Positions 45,820-54,881 of a stretch of 64,000 nucleotides of DNA are shown here, piece after piece. Every line of letters begins with the position of its first letter. Position 1 is the stretch's first letter. The DNA is from Actinomycetes bacterium (GTDB lineage: Bacteria; Actinomycetota; Acidimicrobiia; Acidimicrobiales; RAAP-2), in assembly GCA_021791845.1 (NCBI GenBank), contig JAJYVT010000003.1, positions 27,334 through 91,333 of the forward strand. The letters are read 5' to 3'. The position numbers and the translations under genes were made by a program. The notes below the pieces were generated by a model that searched no databases, was not told the DNA's origin, and saw only the letters and a list, made by a program, of their open reading frames with translations.

Positions 45820-47388
45820 ATGTCCGACGTGCGTTCCGACGCCCTCCTCACCGCTCCGCCGCCGAGGCGGCCCACCCTCTCCGACGAGGCGATGGGCACC
45901 TTCGACGAGCAGGGCAACTACGTCCCCCGTGCCATCACCGAGGACGACATCCCCGACGCGGCCCTCGAGGAGCTCATGGCGGGGACCATCGTCGAGTTCG
46001 ACGACGGTGACGTCGTGGAGGGCACGGTCGTCAAGATCGACCGGGACGAGGTGCTCCTCGACATCGGCTACAAGTCCGAGGGCGTCATCCCCGCTCGCGA
46101 GCTGTCCATCCGCAACGACGTCGCTCCCGACGAGATCGTCTCGCTGGGCGACCAGGTCGAGGCGCTCGTGCTCCAGAAGGAGGACAAGGAAGGCCGACTG
46201 ATCCTCTCGAAGAAGCGGGCGCAGTACGAGCGGGCCTGGCTGACGATCGAGAAGCTGAAGGAGGCCGACCAGGTCGTGAAGGGCCCGGTCATCGAGGTCG
46301 TGAAGGGTGGCCTGATCGTCGACATCGGGCTCCGCGGCTTCCTGCCGGCGTCGCTCGTGGAGCTGCGCCGGGTGCGCGAGCTCCAGCCCTACGTGGGCCG
46401 CGTCATCGAGGCCAAGATCATCGAGCTGGACCGGAACCGCAACAACGTGGTCCTGTCGCGCCGCGCCTGGTTGGAAGAGGCCCAGAAGGAGCAGCGCGGG
46501 GACTTCCTGGCCAACCTCAAGCCCGGCGAGCGCCGCCGGGGCACGGTGTCCTCGGTCGTCAACTTCGGCGCCTTCGTGGACCTCGGCGGCATGGACGGCC
46601 TCGTGCACGTGTCCGAGCTGTCGTGGAAGCACGTCGACCACCCGTCGTCGGTCGTCCAGGTGGGCGACGAGATCGAGGTCGAGGTGCTCGACGTCGACCT
46701 GGACAAGGAACGCATCAGCCTGTCACTCAAGGCCACGCAGACCGACCCGTGGCAGGAGTTCGCCGACTCGCACGAGGTGGGACAGCTCGTCTACGGCCGG
46801 ATCACCAAGCTGGTGCCCTTCGGCGCCTTCGTCCAGGTGGGCGACGGCATCGAGGGCCTGGTGCACATCTCGGAGATGGCGGCCCACCACGTGGACCTTC
46901 CCGAGCAGGTCGTGAGCCCGGGCGAGGAGCTCTGGGTCAAGATCATCGACATCGACCTCCAGCGCCGGCGCATCAGCCTGTCGATCAAGCAGGCGGCCGA
47001 AGGTGGCGAGGTGTCCGAGGAGTACCGCGAGGCGTTCGGCGAGCACGCCTACGACGCCGAGGGCAACTACATCGGCTACGACTACTCCGACACGGACTTC
47101 ACCCCCGAGACGGAGGCCCAGGCCGCGTGGGCGGACTATGCCGCCCAGACGCAGGGTGGAGCGGCCGTGCCCGAGGCCGGTGACGGTGAGGACGGCACCG
47201 AGGCGACGGGCCCGGCGGCGACAGGCCCGGCGGCGACAGGCCCGGCGGCGACAGGCCCGATCGTCACAGGCCCCGTCGTGACAGGGCAGTACGCCGAGAG
47301 CGCGCCGTCGGAGCAGGCCGACGTGGCCGAGCCGTTGGAGCAGGCCGACGTGGCCGAGCCGTCGGTGGAGGAGCGCCGGGCCGACTGA
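45820..47388 (+). CDS. rpsA: 30S ribosomal protein S1
   Basis: 522 residues, four S1 domains: about 52-120 (GTIVEFDDGDVVEGTVVKID), 138-203 (VIEVVKGGLIVDIGLRGFLP), 223-293 (RRGTVSSVVNFGAFVDLGG) and 308-380 (VYGRITKLVPFGAFVQVGD). The C-terminal tail is acidic and repetitive (ATGPAATGPAATGP, EQADVAEP twice). ATG 45820 is preferred; ATG 45892 is another in-frame choice, just upstream of the conserved start GTFDEQGNYVPRAIT. Confidence 0.93.
   Translation: MSDVRSDALLTAPPPRRPTLSDEAMGTFDEQGNYVPRAITEDDIPDAALEELMAGTIVEFDDGDVVEGTVVKIDRDEVLLDIGYKSEGVIPARELSIRNDVAPDEIVSLGDQVEALVLQKEDKEGRLILSKKRAQYERAWLTIEKLKEADQVVKGPVIEVVKGGLIVDIGLRGFLPASLVELRRVRELQPYVGRVIEAKIIELDRNRNNVVLSRRAWLEEAQKEQRGDFLANLKPGERRRGTVSSVVNFGAFVDLGGMDGLVHVSELSWKHVDHPSSVVQVGDEIEVEVLDVDLDKERISLSLKATQTDPWQEFADSHEVGQLVYGRITKLVPFGAFVQVGDGIEGLVHISEMAAHHVDLPEQVVSPGEELWVKIIDIDLQRRRISLSIKQAAEGGEVSEEYREAFGEHAYDAEGNYIGYDYSDTDFTPETEAQAAWADYAAQTQGGAAVPEAGDGEDGTEATGPAATGPAATGPAATGPIVTGPVVTGQYAESAPSEQADVAEPLEQADVAEPSVEERRAD
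47205..47280. repeat. 15-bp tandem repeats within rpsA
   Basis: About four copies of a 15-base unit encoding ATGPA, degrading into IVTGPVVTG; shortly after, a ~27-base unit encoding EQADVAEPL is present twice (about 47311-47365). In-frame, so only tail length is affected. Confidence 0.8.
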
Positions 47389-47419
47389 CGGCGTCGGCGG
47401 CCGGGGCCCGAGGGCGCCG

Positions 47420-48805
47420 ATGACCACGCGGGCCGTCGCGACCCCGGCCGGCGCCACGGCCGGGCGGCGGGCCTCGCTCGTCGCGGGGCTGGTACAGGCC
47501 GGACCGCTGGCCGTCGCGGGCATCGCGGCCAACGCCGGCAGCGTCGTGGTCACCGTGGTGCTGGCGCGCCTCTTGGTGGCTCGCGGCTATGGCGCCCTCA
47601 ACCAGCTGACCGGCCTGTTCTTCGTGGTCTCCACGCCGGGGTCCGCCGTCCTGGTCGCGGTCGTCCGCAAGGTGGCGTCGTGGCGGGGCGACCCGGCCGG
47701 CGCCCACCCGTGGGCGGCGGTGCTGCGGCGCCGCGCCCTCGTGGCGCTCCTCGCCGTCGCCGCCGGCGCGGTGGCCGTCGGACCGTTCGTCTCACCGGCA
47801 CTGGGCCGGCACGACCAGGTGGGGGTCGACTGCATCGTGGTCGCCGGCGCGACGTGGGTCTTCCTCTGCGTCGACCGGGGGATCCTCCAGGCCCACCGGG
47901 CCTACCGCACGCTGGCGGGGAACCTCCTCACCGAGGGGGTGCTCCGCACCGCCCTCATGCTGGCGGCCGGAGCGGTGGGGCTCGGGGTCGCCGGGGTGGC
48001 GGCGGGCGTGCTCGTGGCGGAGGTGGCCACGGCGGCCCAGGCGCGCCGGATGGCGGAGCGCACGTGGCTCCGGTCGGGCGCCGCGCCGCCGGCCGTCGGG
48101 ACCGCCAGCCTGACGTCGGGTGCCGCGGTGCCGGCCGCGATGACACCCGGCGTCGCGTCGCCGGGCGCTGCGACGACGGGTGTCCCGGCGCCACGCCGGG
48201 ACCGGTCGGCGCCACGCGACCTGGCTGCGGCGGTGCTCGCCCTGGCGGCGGTGGCCGTCCTGCAGAACGTGGACGTGATCGTCATGGGCCGCGAGGGGCC
48301 GCGGGCGGCCGGGGCCTACGCCGCCATCTCGGTGTCCAGCAAGGCCATCGTGTTCCTGGCCGTGGTGGTGGCCGGCTACCTCCTCCCCGAGGCGGCGATC
48401 CGGTGGCGTGCCGGCGCCCACGCCCTCCGCCAGCTGGGCGTCACGTTGACCCTCCTCGCCGGTCCGGCCGCCGCCCTCGTGGCGGTGGCCGCCCTCGTGC
48501 CCCGCCGCTTCCTCTCGGTGTTCTTCTCGGCCCGCTACGTGGCTGCGGCCGGTGCCTTCCTCCCCTTGGCCCTGGCCATGACCTGCCTCAGCCTGGTCGT
48601 GGTCGTGACGATGTACCTGCTGGCCGTGGGCGACCGCTGGATCGTGGTGCTGCTCGTGCTCGGCGCCGCCACCGCCGCCGGGGCCACCGCCGCCGCCCAC
48701 GGCGTCCCGGGGGCGACCGCCGGCGCCGACCTTGCGGTCGAAGCCGCCCTGGTGGTCGCGGGCGGCGCCGAGATGGTGCGCGTGCACCGGCGCCGGCCCG
48801 TCTGA
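47420..48805 (+). CDS. MATE/MurJ-Wzx-like flippase
   Basis: 461 residues with about 12 hydrophobic helices, in the polysaccharide-exporter (RfbX/Wzx) style. N-terminal helix AGIAANAGSVVVTVVLARLL and YGALNQLTGLFFVVSTPGS. A ~55-residue Ala/Pro/Thr-rich loop separates the two halves. It probably translocates lipid-linked oligosaccharides; the adjacent GT4 and AftD-like genes support an envelope-polymer locus. It begins 31 bases after rpsA. Confidence 0.78.
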   Translation: MTTRAVATPAGATAGRRASLVAGLVQAGPLAVAGIAANAGSVVVTVVLARLLVARGYGALNQLTGLFFVVSTPGSAVLVAVVRKVASWRGDPAGAHPWAAVLRRRALVALLAVAAGAVAVGPFVSPALGRHDQVGVDCIVVAGATWVFLCVDRGILQAHRAYRTLAGNLLTEGVLRTALMLAAGAVGLGVAGVAAGVLVAEVATAAQARRMAERTWLRSGAAPPAVGTASLTSGAAVPAAMTPGVASPGAATTGVPAPRRDRSAPRDLAAAVLALAAVAVLQNVDVIVMGREGPRAAGAYAAISVSSKAIVFLAVVVAGYLLPEAAIRWRAGAHALRQLGVTLTLLAGPAAALVAVAALVPRRFLSVFFSARYVAAAGAFLPLALAMTCLSLVVVVTMYLLAVGDRWIVVLLVLGAATAAGATAAAHGVPGATAGADLAVEAALVVAGGAEMVRVHRRRPV

Positions 48806-48844
48806 CGCGCCGCGTCCTCCCCCCGCCACGGGCGGCGCCGACGC

Positions 48845-48850
48845 TACGCT
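48845..48850 (+). promoter_or_regulatory. -10 box upstream of the GT4 gene
   Basis: TACGCT ends eight bases before GTG 48859 of an 11-codon ORF. Confidence 0.45.
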
Positions 48851-48858
48851 CGGCGCCG

Positions 48859-48894
48859 GTGATGCCGCCGCCGGGGGGCGGGCGAGGCCGATGA
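48859..48894 (+). CDS. Leaderless micro-ORF coupled to the GT4 gene
   Basis: GTG start, peptide VMPPPGGGRGR, TGA at 48892-48894. The stop overlaps ATG 48891 of the glycosyltransferase (ATGA). Spacing from TACGCT fits a leaderless start. It probably delivers ribosomes to the gene, and three consecutive Pro codons could stall translation. Confidence 0.4.
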   Translation: MMPPPGGGRGR

Positions 48895-50189
48895 CCGAGC
48901 CCGACGCAGAGCAACTCGCAGCACGACGCCAGGCGGGCTCCGCCGTCTCGGGGCCGACGTCCCCCTCGCCCCCCGCCGAGGTGGAGACGGCGGCGTGGGC
49001 CGGTGGCATGCTCCGGGCCATCGCCGCCGAGGCCGGGCTCCGGCGGATCCGCATCGTGGCCTGGCGCGACGTGGACGACCCCGAGGCCGGCGGCTCCGAG
49101 CTGCACGCCCACCGCATCGCCAGCCACTGGGCCGCCGCCGGTGTCCACGTCGAGCTGCGGACGTCGGCGGTCGCCGGGGGGCCGCCCGTGGTGGTCAGGG
49201 ACGGGTACACCGCCGTGCGCCGGTCGGGGCGGTACGCGGTCTTCGGCCGCGCGGCCGTCGAGGGTGCCCTTCGGCGGCCGGCCGCGGGGGAGGGTCTGGT
49301 GGAGATCTGGAACGGGATGCCGTTCTGGTCCCCGCTGTGGCACCGGGGGCCGCGGCTGGTGTTCCTCCACCACGTGCACGCCGAGATGTGGCGAATGGTC
49401 CTGCCCCGGTGGATGGCCCGGATCGGCGAGGCCGCCGAGCGCCACGTGGCGCCCCCGCTGTACCGCGCCGCCCGGGTGGTCACCCTCTCGGAGTCCTCCC
49501 GCCAGGAGATCGTCGAGCTGCTCGGCCTCCACCCGGACCGGGTGGCGGTCGTGCCGCCCGGCGTCGACGACCGCTTCCGCCCCGGGCCCGGGCGGGCGGC
49601 GTCGCCTCTGGTCGTGGCCGTGGGGCGGCTGGTGCCGGTCAAGCGCTTCGACCTCCTCGTCCGGGCCCTGGCGGCGGCCCGGGCGCGGGTCCCCGACCTC
49701 CAGGCGGCGATCGTGGGGGAGGGCTACGAGCGGCCACGGCTCGAGGCGCTCCGCCGCGAGCTTCGGGCCGAGGGATGGCTGTCGCTGCCCGGCCACGTCG
49801 ACGACGACGAGCTCGTCGGGTGGTACCGGCGGGCGTGGGTGGTGGCGTCCGCCTCCCGCCGGGAGGGCTGGGGGATGACGCTGACCGAGGCCGGTGCGTG
49901 CGGCACCCCGGCGGTGGCGACGGACATCGCCGGACACCGCGACGCCGTGGTCCACGGCGAGACGGGCGTCCTGGCCGACGAGGGGCAGCTGGCCTCGGCG
50001 CTGGCGGCGGTGCTCGGCGACGCCGGGTTGCGGCGCCGCCTGGGAGCCGGCGCCGCGGCCCGGGCCGCCTCCTACCGGTGGGAGGCGGCGGCCAGGGCGA
50101 CGCTCGAGGTGCTGGCCGAGGAGGTCTGCTGGGCGGCCCGGGCGGCCGACGGCTACCCCCTGGGCGTCCCGGCCAACCTCCTGCCGTAG
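48891..50189 (+). CDS. Glycosyltransferase family 4 (GT-B)
   Basis: 432 residues. N-terminal WRDVDDPEAGGSELHAHRIA and LVFLHHVHAEMW; C-terminal nucleotide-sugar site VVAVGRLVPVKRFDLLVRAL and the EX7E-type stretch ASRREGWGMTLTEAGACGTP. It is preceded by a ~50-residue low-complexity N-terminus. Soluble, acting on the cytoplasmic face. The 3' end overlaps the AftD-like gene by 37 bases on the other strand. Confidence 0.87.
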   Translation: MTEPDAEQLAARRQAGSAVSGPTSPSPPAEVETAAWAGGMLRAIAAEAGLRRIRIVAWRDVDDPEAGGSELHAHRIASHWAAAGVHVELRTSAVAGGPPVVVRDGYTAVRRSGRYAVFGRAAVEGALRRPAAGEGLVEIWNGMPFWSPLWHRGPRLVFLHHVHAEMWRMVLPRWMARIGEAAERHVAPPLYRAARVVTLSESSRQEIVELLGLHPDRVAVVPPGVDDRFRPGPGRAASPLVVAVGRLVPVKRFDLLVRALAAARARVPDLQAAIVGEGYERPRLEALRRELRAEGWLSLPGHVDDDELVGWYRRAWVVASASRREGWGMTLTEAGACGTPAVATDIAGHRDAVVHGETGVLADEGQLASALAAVLGDAGLRRRLGAGAAARAASYRWEAAARATLEVLAEEVCWAARAADGYPLGVPANLLP

Positions 50190-53100
50190 TCGACGACGGC
50201 GTCCGCCCCGAAGAAGGCCACGGCCATCGCCGCCAGCGCGGCGGCGTCGTTGTAGGCGGCGGGCCAGTCGCCCCCCGAAGGGACGGCGTGGAGCGCCTGC
50301 CCGGCCACCACCAGCGCCCCGGCGGCTGCCAGCAGCCCGACGGCCGCCGCCGCGCCCAGCACCCGCAGGTGCCGGACGGCGAGGCCGGCGGCCACCGCCA
50401 CGGCGACGCCGACGCCGCCGATCGGCTGGCTGATGGCGGCGCCCGCCGCTCCGGTCGCAATGGACACGCAGGCGATCGCCCACCACGGGAGGCGGGCGCC
50501 CCGTGCCCCGAGCGGCCAGGCGATGGCCGGCTCGTCGTCACCGAGCAGTCGCGGTGACGCCCGGGGCGTCGTGGTGGCCCGGTGCCGCGGCACGGCCCGG
50601 GCGGCCCGGGCCCCTGCCCGACGTCGCGGCCGCAGCCGCCGCCGGAGCGCCGACCACGCCGACGCGGGCAGAAAGGCGAGCAGCAGGCACGCCAGGACGG
50701 CCGCGGCCGAGACGGCCATCCCGGCCACGGCCAGGCGCTGCGGCGTCCATGTGAGGCTGACGCTGAACCGGGCGCCGCGTCCGGCGGCGCCCAGCGCCCG
50801 GAGGTCGGCCGTCGTCACCGGCCAGCCGTTGGCGAAGCCGTCCACCAGCTCGGGCCGGCCCAGTGTCACGGCGCGCGCGGTGGGCGGCGCGCCCGGGCCG
50901 GGGTGGGCGACGGCGTGCCACCCGGCGTCGTTGCTCTCGCCGAGGACGAGCTCGAAGGGCCGCCCGGTGCTCCGGACGGCCAGGGTCTCGGCGGTGGCCG
51001 AGCCCGCCCCCGACCGCACGGCAGGCGCCGGCCCGGGGACCGGGGCGGGGAGCGAGCGTGTCCCCGACGGTGTGCGCCCCGGTGTCGACGCCGAGACGGG
51101 CTCGGGCCCACCACCCGGTGCGGAGTCGAGCGTCAGCGCGTCGACGTTCCATCCGTCGCACCCGCCCGCGGCGGCGCACCCGGGACCGTTGCCGGCCGGT
51201 GTCGTCGCCAACGTCGATTCGACAACGTGGCGGCCGGCTCCGAGCCGAAGGCCGTGGGCGTCCTTCCCGCAGGCGGCGATGGCGACCTGGCCGTCCTGGA
51301 GGGCGGTGGCCGTGGGCCCGACCACCTCCACTGTCACCGGACGGCCGTCCACGGTCAGCAGGTTCGGCCGGCACGTGGCGGGCAGGAGGCCGGGGGGCGG
51401 TGGGACGCGCACGCCGGGGATGGCGACGGAGGCGACGCCGAGGGGGAGGTACTCGCTCTTGGAGCCGTTGGCCAGGCGCGCCCGCCGGAGCTTCACCCGG
51501 GCGAACGTGATGCGCAGGTCACGCCCGGTGACCGCCGGGAAGCTGAGCGGCACGGTCGCGGTGGCGCCGACCGTGGTGCTGCGCAGGATCGGCGGCAGGG
51601 TCACCGTGCGGGTCGTGGTCCGGCCGTCGGCAGGTGTGGTCGCCGACACGTCCACCACCGTGGGCACGGAGTGCCGGCGGTCGGCGACCAGCCGCAGCGT
51701 CAGGTGGTCGACGGTCACCGGTCGCGGCAGGTCGTACCGCAGCCAGGCACCGACGTCGTCCTTCCGGCCGAAGCCCGACTGCCACGTCCCGCCCGCCCCC
51801 GCCGGCCCGCCCGCCGTGCCGGCCAGGTCGCCTGTGAGCCGGCTGCTCGAGGCGGCGACGACCCCGGACCCTGTGGACCCGGGGACGCCCACGAGCCGCT
51901 CGATCTGGCTGTCGGAGAGGAAGGGCGAGAGCGTGGCGGTGCCCGAGATGGTGAAGGTGCGGGCGGTGGGGAGTGTGAACGAGCGGGAGAGGACGGTCTG
52001 GGGGTCGGTGCGGGCCGTGGTGTAGGGCGAGACCCGCCACCGTGTCATGGCGATCACCAGCCGGTCGTGGAGCGAGGCCCGGCCGGCGGCGGCGAGGAGG
52101 TCGGTCGGCATGCGGTCGACCTCCACCACGTGCTGGCCCGGCACCCGCACCTCGGCCAGCCCGACGGGGGTGCCGTGGTGTGAGCTGGTGGCGTCGATGG
52201 TGATGCGCAGGGTCCGGAAGGACCGGGCGGGGAAGGACAGCCGCTGGCCCGACGCCCGGCGTGAGGGGGCACCCAGGCGGCGGGTGACGGGGTGGGTGCC
52301 TGTGAAGGTGAGCGTGACCTTCGTGATGGACCGCTTGCGTGTCCCGTACTGGGGCTGGACGAGCGTGAGGTTCCCGGTGCGCACGGTGTGGCCGAAGGCG
52401 ACCTGCCACCACTGGCCGTCCACGTCGGAGACGAACGTGCCCGTCTCCCAGGCGGTGCGCAGGTTGCCGTCGATGGCGCTGGCGGCGCGGTCCTCGGGGT
52501 CGTAGGCGACGGAGTTGCCGTAGGAGGAGGACGTGACACCCGCCGCGCCGATGAAGGTGGCGACGGTGCGGGCGCCCGCGGGGGCGCCCGGGAAGAGGTC
52601 GACCGGGGCGTCGTTGGGCGTGGCCGGCGGGGCCTGGCGGCCGGGTGCCTGGATCGCCCCGGCGTTGCCGGTGAGCGAGTTCCACCGGAAGCCCTGCTTG
52701 CGGTTGGAGTCGGTGACCACGAGCGTGGCGCCGTGGTGGACGAGGGCGCGGAGCTGTGCCCGGCGGGTGTCGAGGGTCCCGGCGTAGTAGATGGCGCTCA
52801 TGGTGTCGAGCAGCCCTTGGCCCGCCAGGGTCTCGAGCCCGGTGGCGTCACCGGCCACGATCACCGCCCCGGCGTCGGACTCGGCCCGGGCGATCGGCCT
52901 CGGACGGCTCACCGTGTAGGTGGCGAGGGGTCTCGGCGGTGCGGCGCCCGTTGTCCCCGACAGCACCTCCGGGTCGACTGTGACGCGGGCCACCCGTTGG
53001 CCCGGGAGGCCGTAGGTGCGGGCGTCGGTGAGCCCGGGCGGCGTGCGGGCCAGGGTCCGGGCCAGTGTGCGGGCCGGGACCACCCCGTAGAGGGCGGAGC

Positions 53101-54751
53101 GCTGGTCGTACTCGACGAGGACGCTGCCCGCGCTCATGAGCCGGGCCATGGGGGCGAGCGCGGCGGGGTTGGCCACCGATGTCTGGATCGGGGCGTCGAG
53201 GGCGTAGAGCGTGTCGGCGGTGGCCATCGACCCCATGACCTGCTGCTCACGCGTCACGAAGGGACGGGTGAGGACGGCGGGCTGGGGCGTGTCGTTGGTG
53301 TCGCCCCAGGTGTAGGCGGCGAAGTCGTTGCCGGGGATGGCGAGCACCCTCGTGCCGTGGCCGGTGGCGTTCAAGGCGTGCAGCGCCGCCAGCTCGTAGC
53401 GGGGCAGCGAGGCGGGCTGGGTGAGGGGCGGGACGACCGCGGCGTCGCCGTTGAGCACCGCCGGGTTGTCGGCCACGACGAGGGCGGCCAGCGCCACCCC
53501 CGTCGCCACTCCCATCCACCCCACGCGGCGCCACACGGCGGAGACGGCGGCCCCGAGCAGCATCGCCAGTCCCAGGAGCACGAGCGGGGTCGCCCGGTCG
53601 GTGGAGCGCAGGGCCAGTCCGGCGGTGGTGTCCGACATGAAGGCCTCGAGCAGCCCGCCGACGGGGGTGGGGTGCGTGAAGGGGTAGGCCCCGACGGACA
53701 GGACGACCCCGACCACCACCAGGACGACGAAGTAGCCCCGGTGGCGCCAGCGCACGAGCAGCCCGGCGGAAAGGGCGAGCAGCGGCACGGCGTAGGACAT
53801 GGCGACGAGCCACAGCCACCGGAGGTAGAGCACGGAGGACCGGGTCCACGGCCCCAGGCGGCCGCTGCCGTAGAAGTACCAGTAGCCGAGCCCCCGGAGC
53901 ACCTCGATGGTGCTGGACGCTGAGCTGGTCGCCTGGACCGACTCGGTGTAGCGGAGGATGTCGACGCCGTAGCCGGCCTCGACCACCAGCCCGGCGATCC
54001 ACCAGGCCGACGCCAGGACGGAGAGCGCCCCCATCTTGGCCAGGACGGCGGCGGCCTGGCGCCACGTGGCCTCGCGTCCGACGGCCACCGCCCACACCAG
54101 CCACAGGCAGGGGGCGAGGACCACGTAGACGATGGCGGTGGCGTTGATGCCGCTCACCGCGGCGACCACGAGGGCGAAGAGCGCCGGCATCCGCCAGCCC
54201 CCCCGGCGCAGGGCCAGCACGGCGAGGCCCACGAGCCACGGGAGGCCGGCCCACGGCAGGAGGATCACCGAGATCCGGCCCGAGTACTGGAGGAGGTAGG
54301 GCGAGAGCATGAAGGCGAGGGCCGCCACCGTGCGGCCCGGCCCGCGCAGCGCAAACGCCTTGCAGCAGAAGAGCACGCCGGCTCCGGCAGCGAAGAGGAT
54401 GCCGCCGAGCCAGAGGCGCTGCGCGACCCAGACGGGCACGCCCAGCACGGAGGTGAGGGCGTAGTACGGCCCCATCGGGAAGAGGTAGCCGATGTACTGG
54501 TGGCTGGTCGTGCCGAGGGCGACTGTCGGGAGCCACATGGACGTGACCTGGGAGAGGAACCGCGTCGGGTCCAGGTAGAGGTAGGCCTTGGTGTCGGAGG
54601 AGACGACCCCGGCGTCCGCCGACACGAGGGGGACGAAGGCGAGCAGGGCGAGGAGGAGGTGCTCGAACGGCGGGGTCAGCCAACCCCGGTCCCGGGCGGC
54701 CGCCTGGTGACGCTGGCGGCTGCGTGATCGTGTCGCGGCGAGCGTCGTCAT
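50153..54751 (-). CDS. aftD: AftD-like alpha-arabinofuranosyltransferase (DUF3367 type)
   Basis: 1532 residues. N-terminal GT-C region of about 11 helices beginning FEHLLLALLAFVPLVSADAG, with the loop SSDTKAYLYLDPTRFLSQVT and YIGYLFPMGPYYAL typical of AftD. Then a very long extracytoplasmic part, including at least two F5/8-type-C-like carbohydrate-binding modules (QWWQVAFGHTVRTGNLTLVQ; AWLRYDLPRPVTVDHLTL), and four to five helices at the C-terminus. In mycobacteria AftD adds arabinose from decaprenyl-phosphoryl-arabinose to cell-wall arabinan. A role in another arabinan or furanoside is inference. Confidence 0.85.
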   Translation of the reverse strand: MTTLAATRSRSRQRHQAAARDRGWLTPPFEHLLLALLAFVPLVSADAGVVSSDTKAYLYLDPTRFLSQVTSMWLPTVALGTTSHQYIGYLFPMGPYYALTSVLGVPVWVAQRLWLGGILFAAGAGVLFCCKAFALRGPGRTVAALAFMLSPYLLQYSGRISVILLPWAGLPWLVGLAVLALRRGGWRMPALFALVVAAVSGINATAIVYVVLAPCLWLVWAVAVGREATWRQAAAVLAKMGALSVLASAWWIAGLVVEAGYGVDILRYTESVQATSSASSTIEVLRGLGYWYFYGSGRLGPWTRSSVLYLRWLWLVAMSYAVPLLALSAGLLVRWRHRGYFVVLVVVGVVLSVGAYPFTHPTPVGGLLEAFMSDTTAGLALRSTDRATPLVLLGLAMLLGAAVSAVWRRVGWMGVATGVALAALVVADNPAVLNGDAAVVPPLTQPASLPRYELAALHALNATGHGTRVLAIPGNDFAAYTWGDTNDTPQPAVLTRPFVTREQQVMGSMATADTLYALDAPIQTSVANPAALAPMARLMSAGSVLVEYDQRSALYGVVPARTLARTLARTPPGLTDARTYGLPGQRVARVTVDPEVLSGTTGAAPPRPLATYTVSRPRPIARAESDAGAVIVAGDATGLETLAGQGLLDTMSAIYYAGTLDTRRAQLRALVHHGATLVVTDSNRKQGFRWNSLTGNAGAIQAPGRQAPPATPNDAPVDLFPGAPAGARTVATFIGAAGVTSSSYGNSVAYDPEDRAASAIDGNLRTAWETGTFVSDVDGQWWQVAFGHTVRTGNLTLVQPQYGTRKRSITKVTLTFTGTHPVTRRLGAPSRRASGQRLSFPARSFRTLRITIDATSSHHGTPVGLAEVRVPGQHVVEVDRMPTDLLAAAGRASLHDRLVIAMTRWRVSPYTTARTDPQTVLSRSFTLPTARTFTISGTATLSPFLSDSQIERLVGVPGSTGSGVVAASSSRLTGDLAGTAGGPAGAGGTWQSGFGRKDDVGAWLRYDLPRPVTVDHLTLRLVADRRHSVPTVVDVSATTPADGRTTTRTVTLPPILRSTTVGATATVPLSFPAVTGRDLRITFARVKLRRARLANGSKSEYLPLGVASVAIPGVRVPPPPGLLPATCRPNLLTVDGRPVTVEVVGPTATALQDGQVAIAACGKDAHGLRLGAGRHVVESTLATTPAGNGPGCAAAGGCDGWNVDALTLDSAPGGGPEPVSASTPGRTPSGTRSLPAPVPGPAPAVRSGAGSATAETLAVRSTGRPFELVLGESNDAGWHAVAHPGPGAPPTARAVTLGRPELVDGFANGWPVTTADLRALGAAGRGARFSVSLTWTPQRLAVAGMAVSAAAVLACLLLAFLPASAWSALRRRLRPRRRAGARAARAVPRHRATTTPRASPRLLGDDEPAIAWPLGARGARLPWWAIACVSIATGAAGAAISQPIGGVGVAVAVAAGLAVRHLRVLGAAAAVGLLAAAGALVVAGQALHAVPSGGDWPAAYNDAAALAAMAVAFFGADAVVDYGRRLAGTPRG

Positions 54752-54820
54752 GGTGCACGGACCGGCGGCGGAGCGGTGCGGCACGGGGTGCGGGCACCTC
54801 CGGCGACGGAGTCGGGTGGG

Positions 54821-54827
54821 TAGTGTA
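54821..54827. promoter_or_regulatory. Overlapping divergent -10 candidates
   Basis: TACACT on the minus strand (54822-54827) would serve aftD with a ~60-base leader; TAGTGT on the plus strand (54821-54826) could serve the methyltransferase. They share bases, so they may compete. Confidence 0.3.
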
Positions 54828-54881
54828 AGCAGCTTGCCAGTCGGCCTGCGGCCGGCCTGCCCTGCCATCCCGAGGAGCAGC

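Noticed and set aside
41874..45917. A 1347-codon open frame opposite polA
   Set aside because: A shadow of polA and its neighbours; His/Arg/Gly-rich and without recognisable motifs, while polA is unmistakable.
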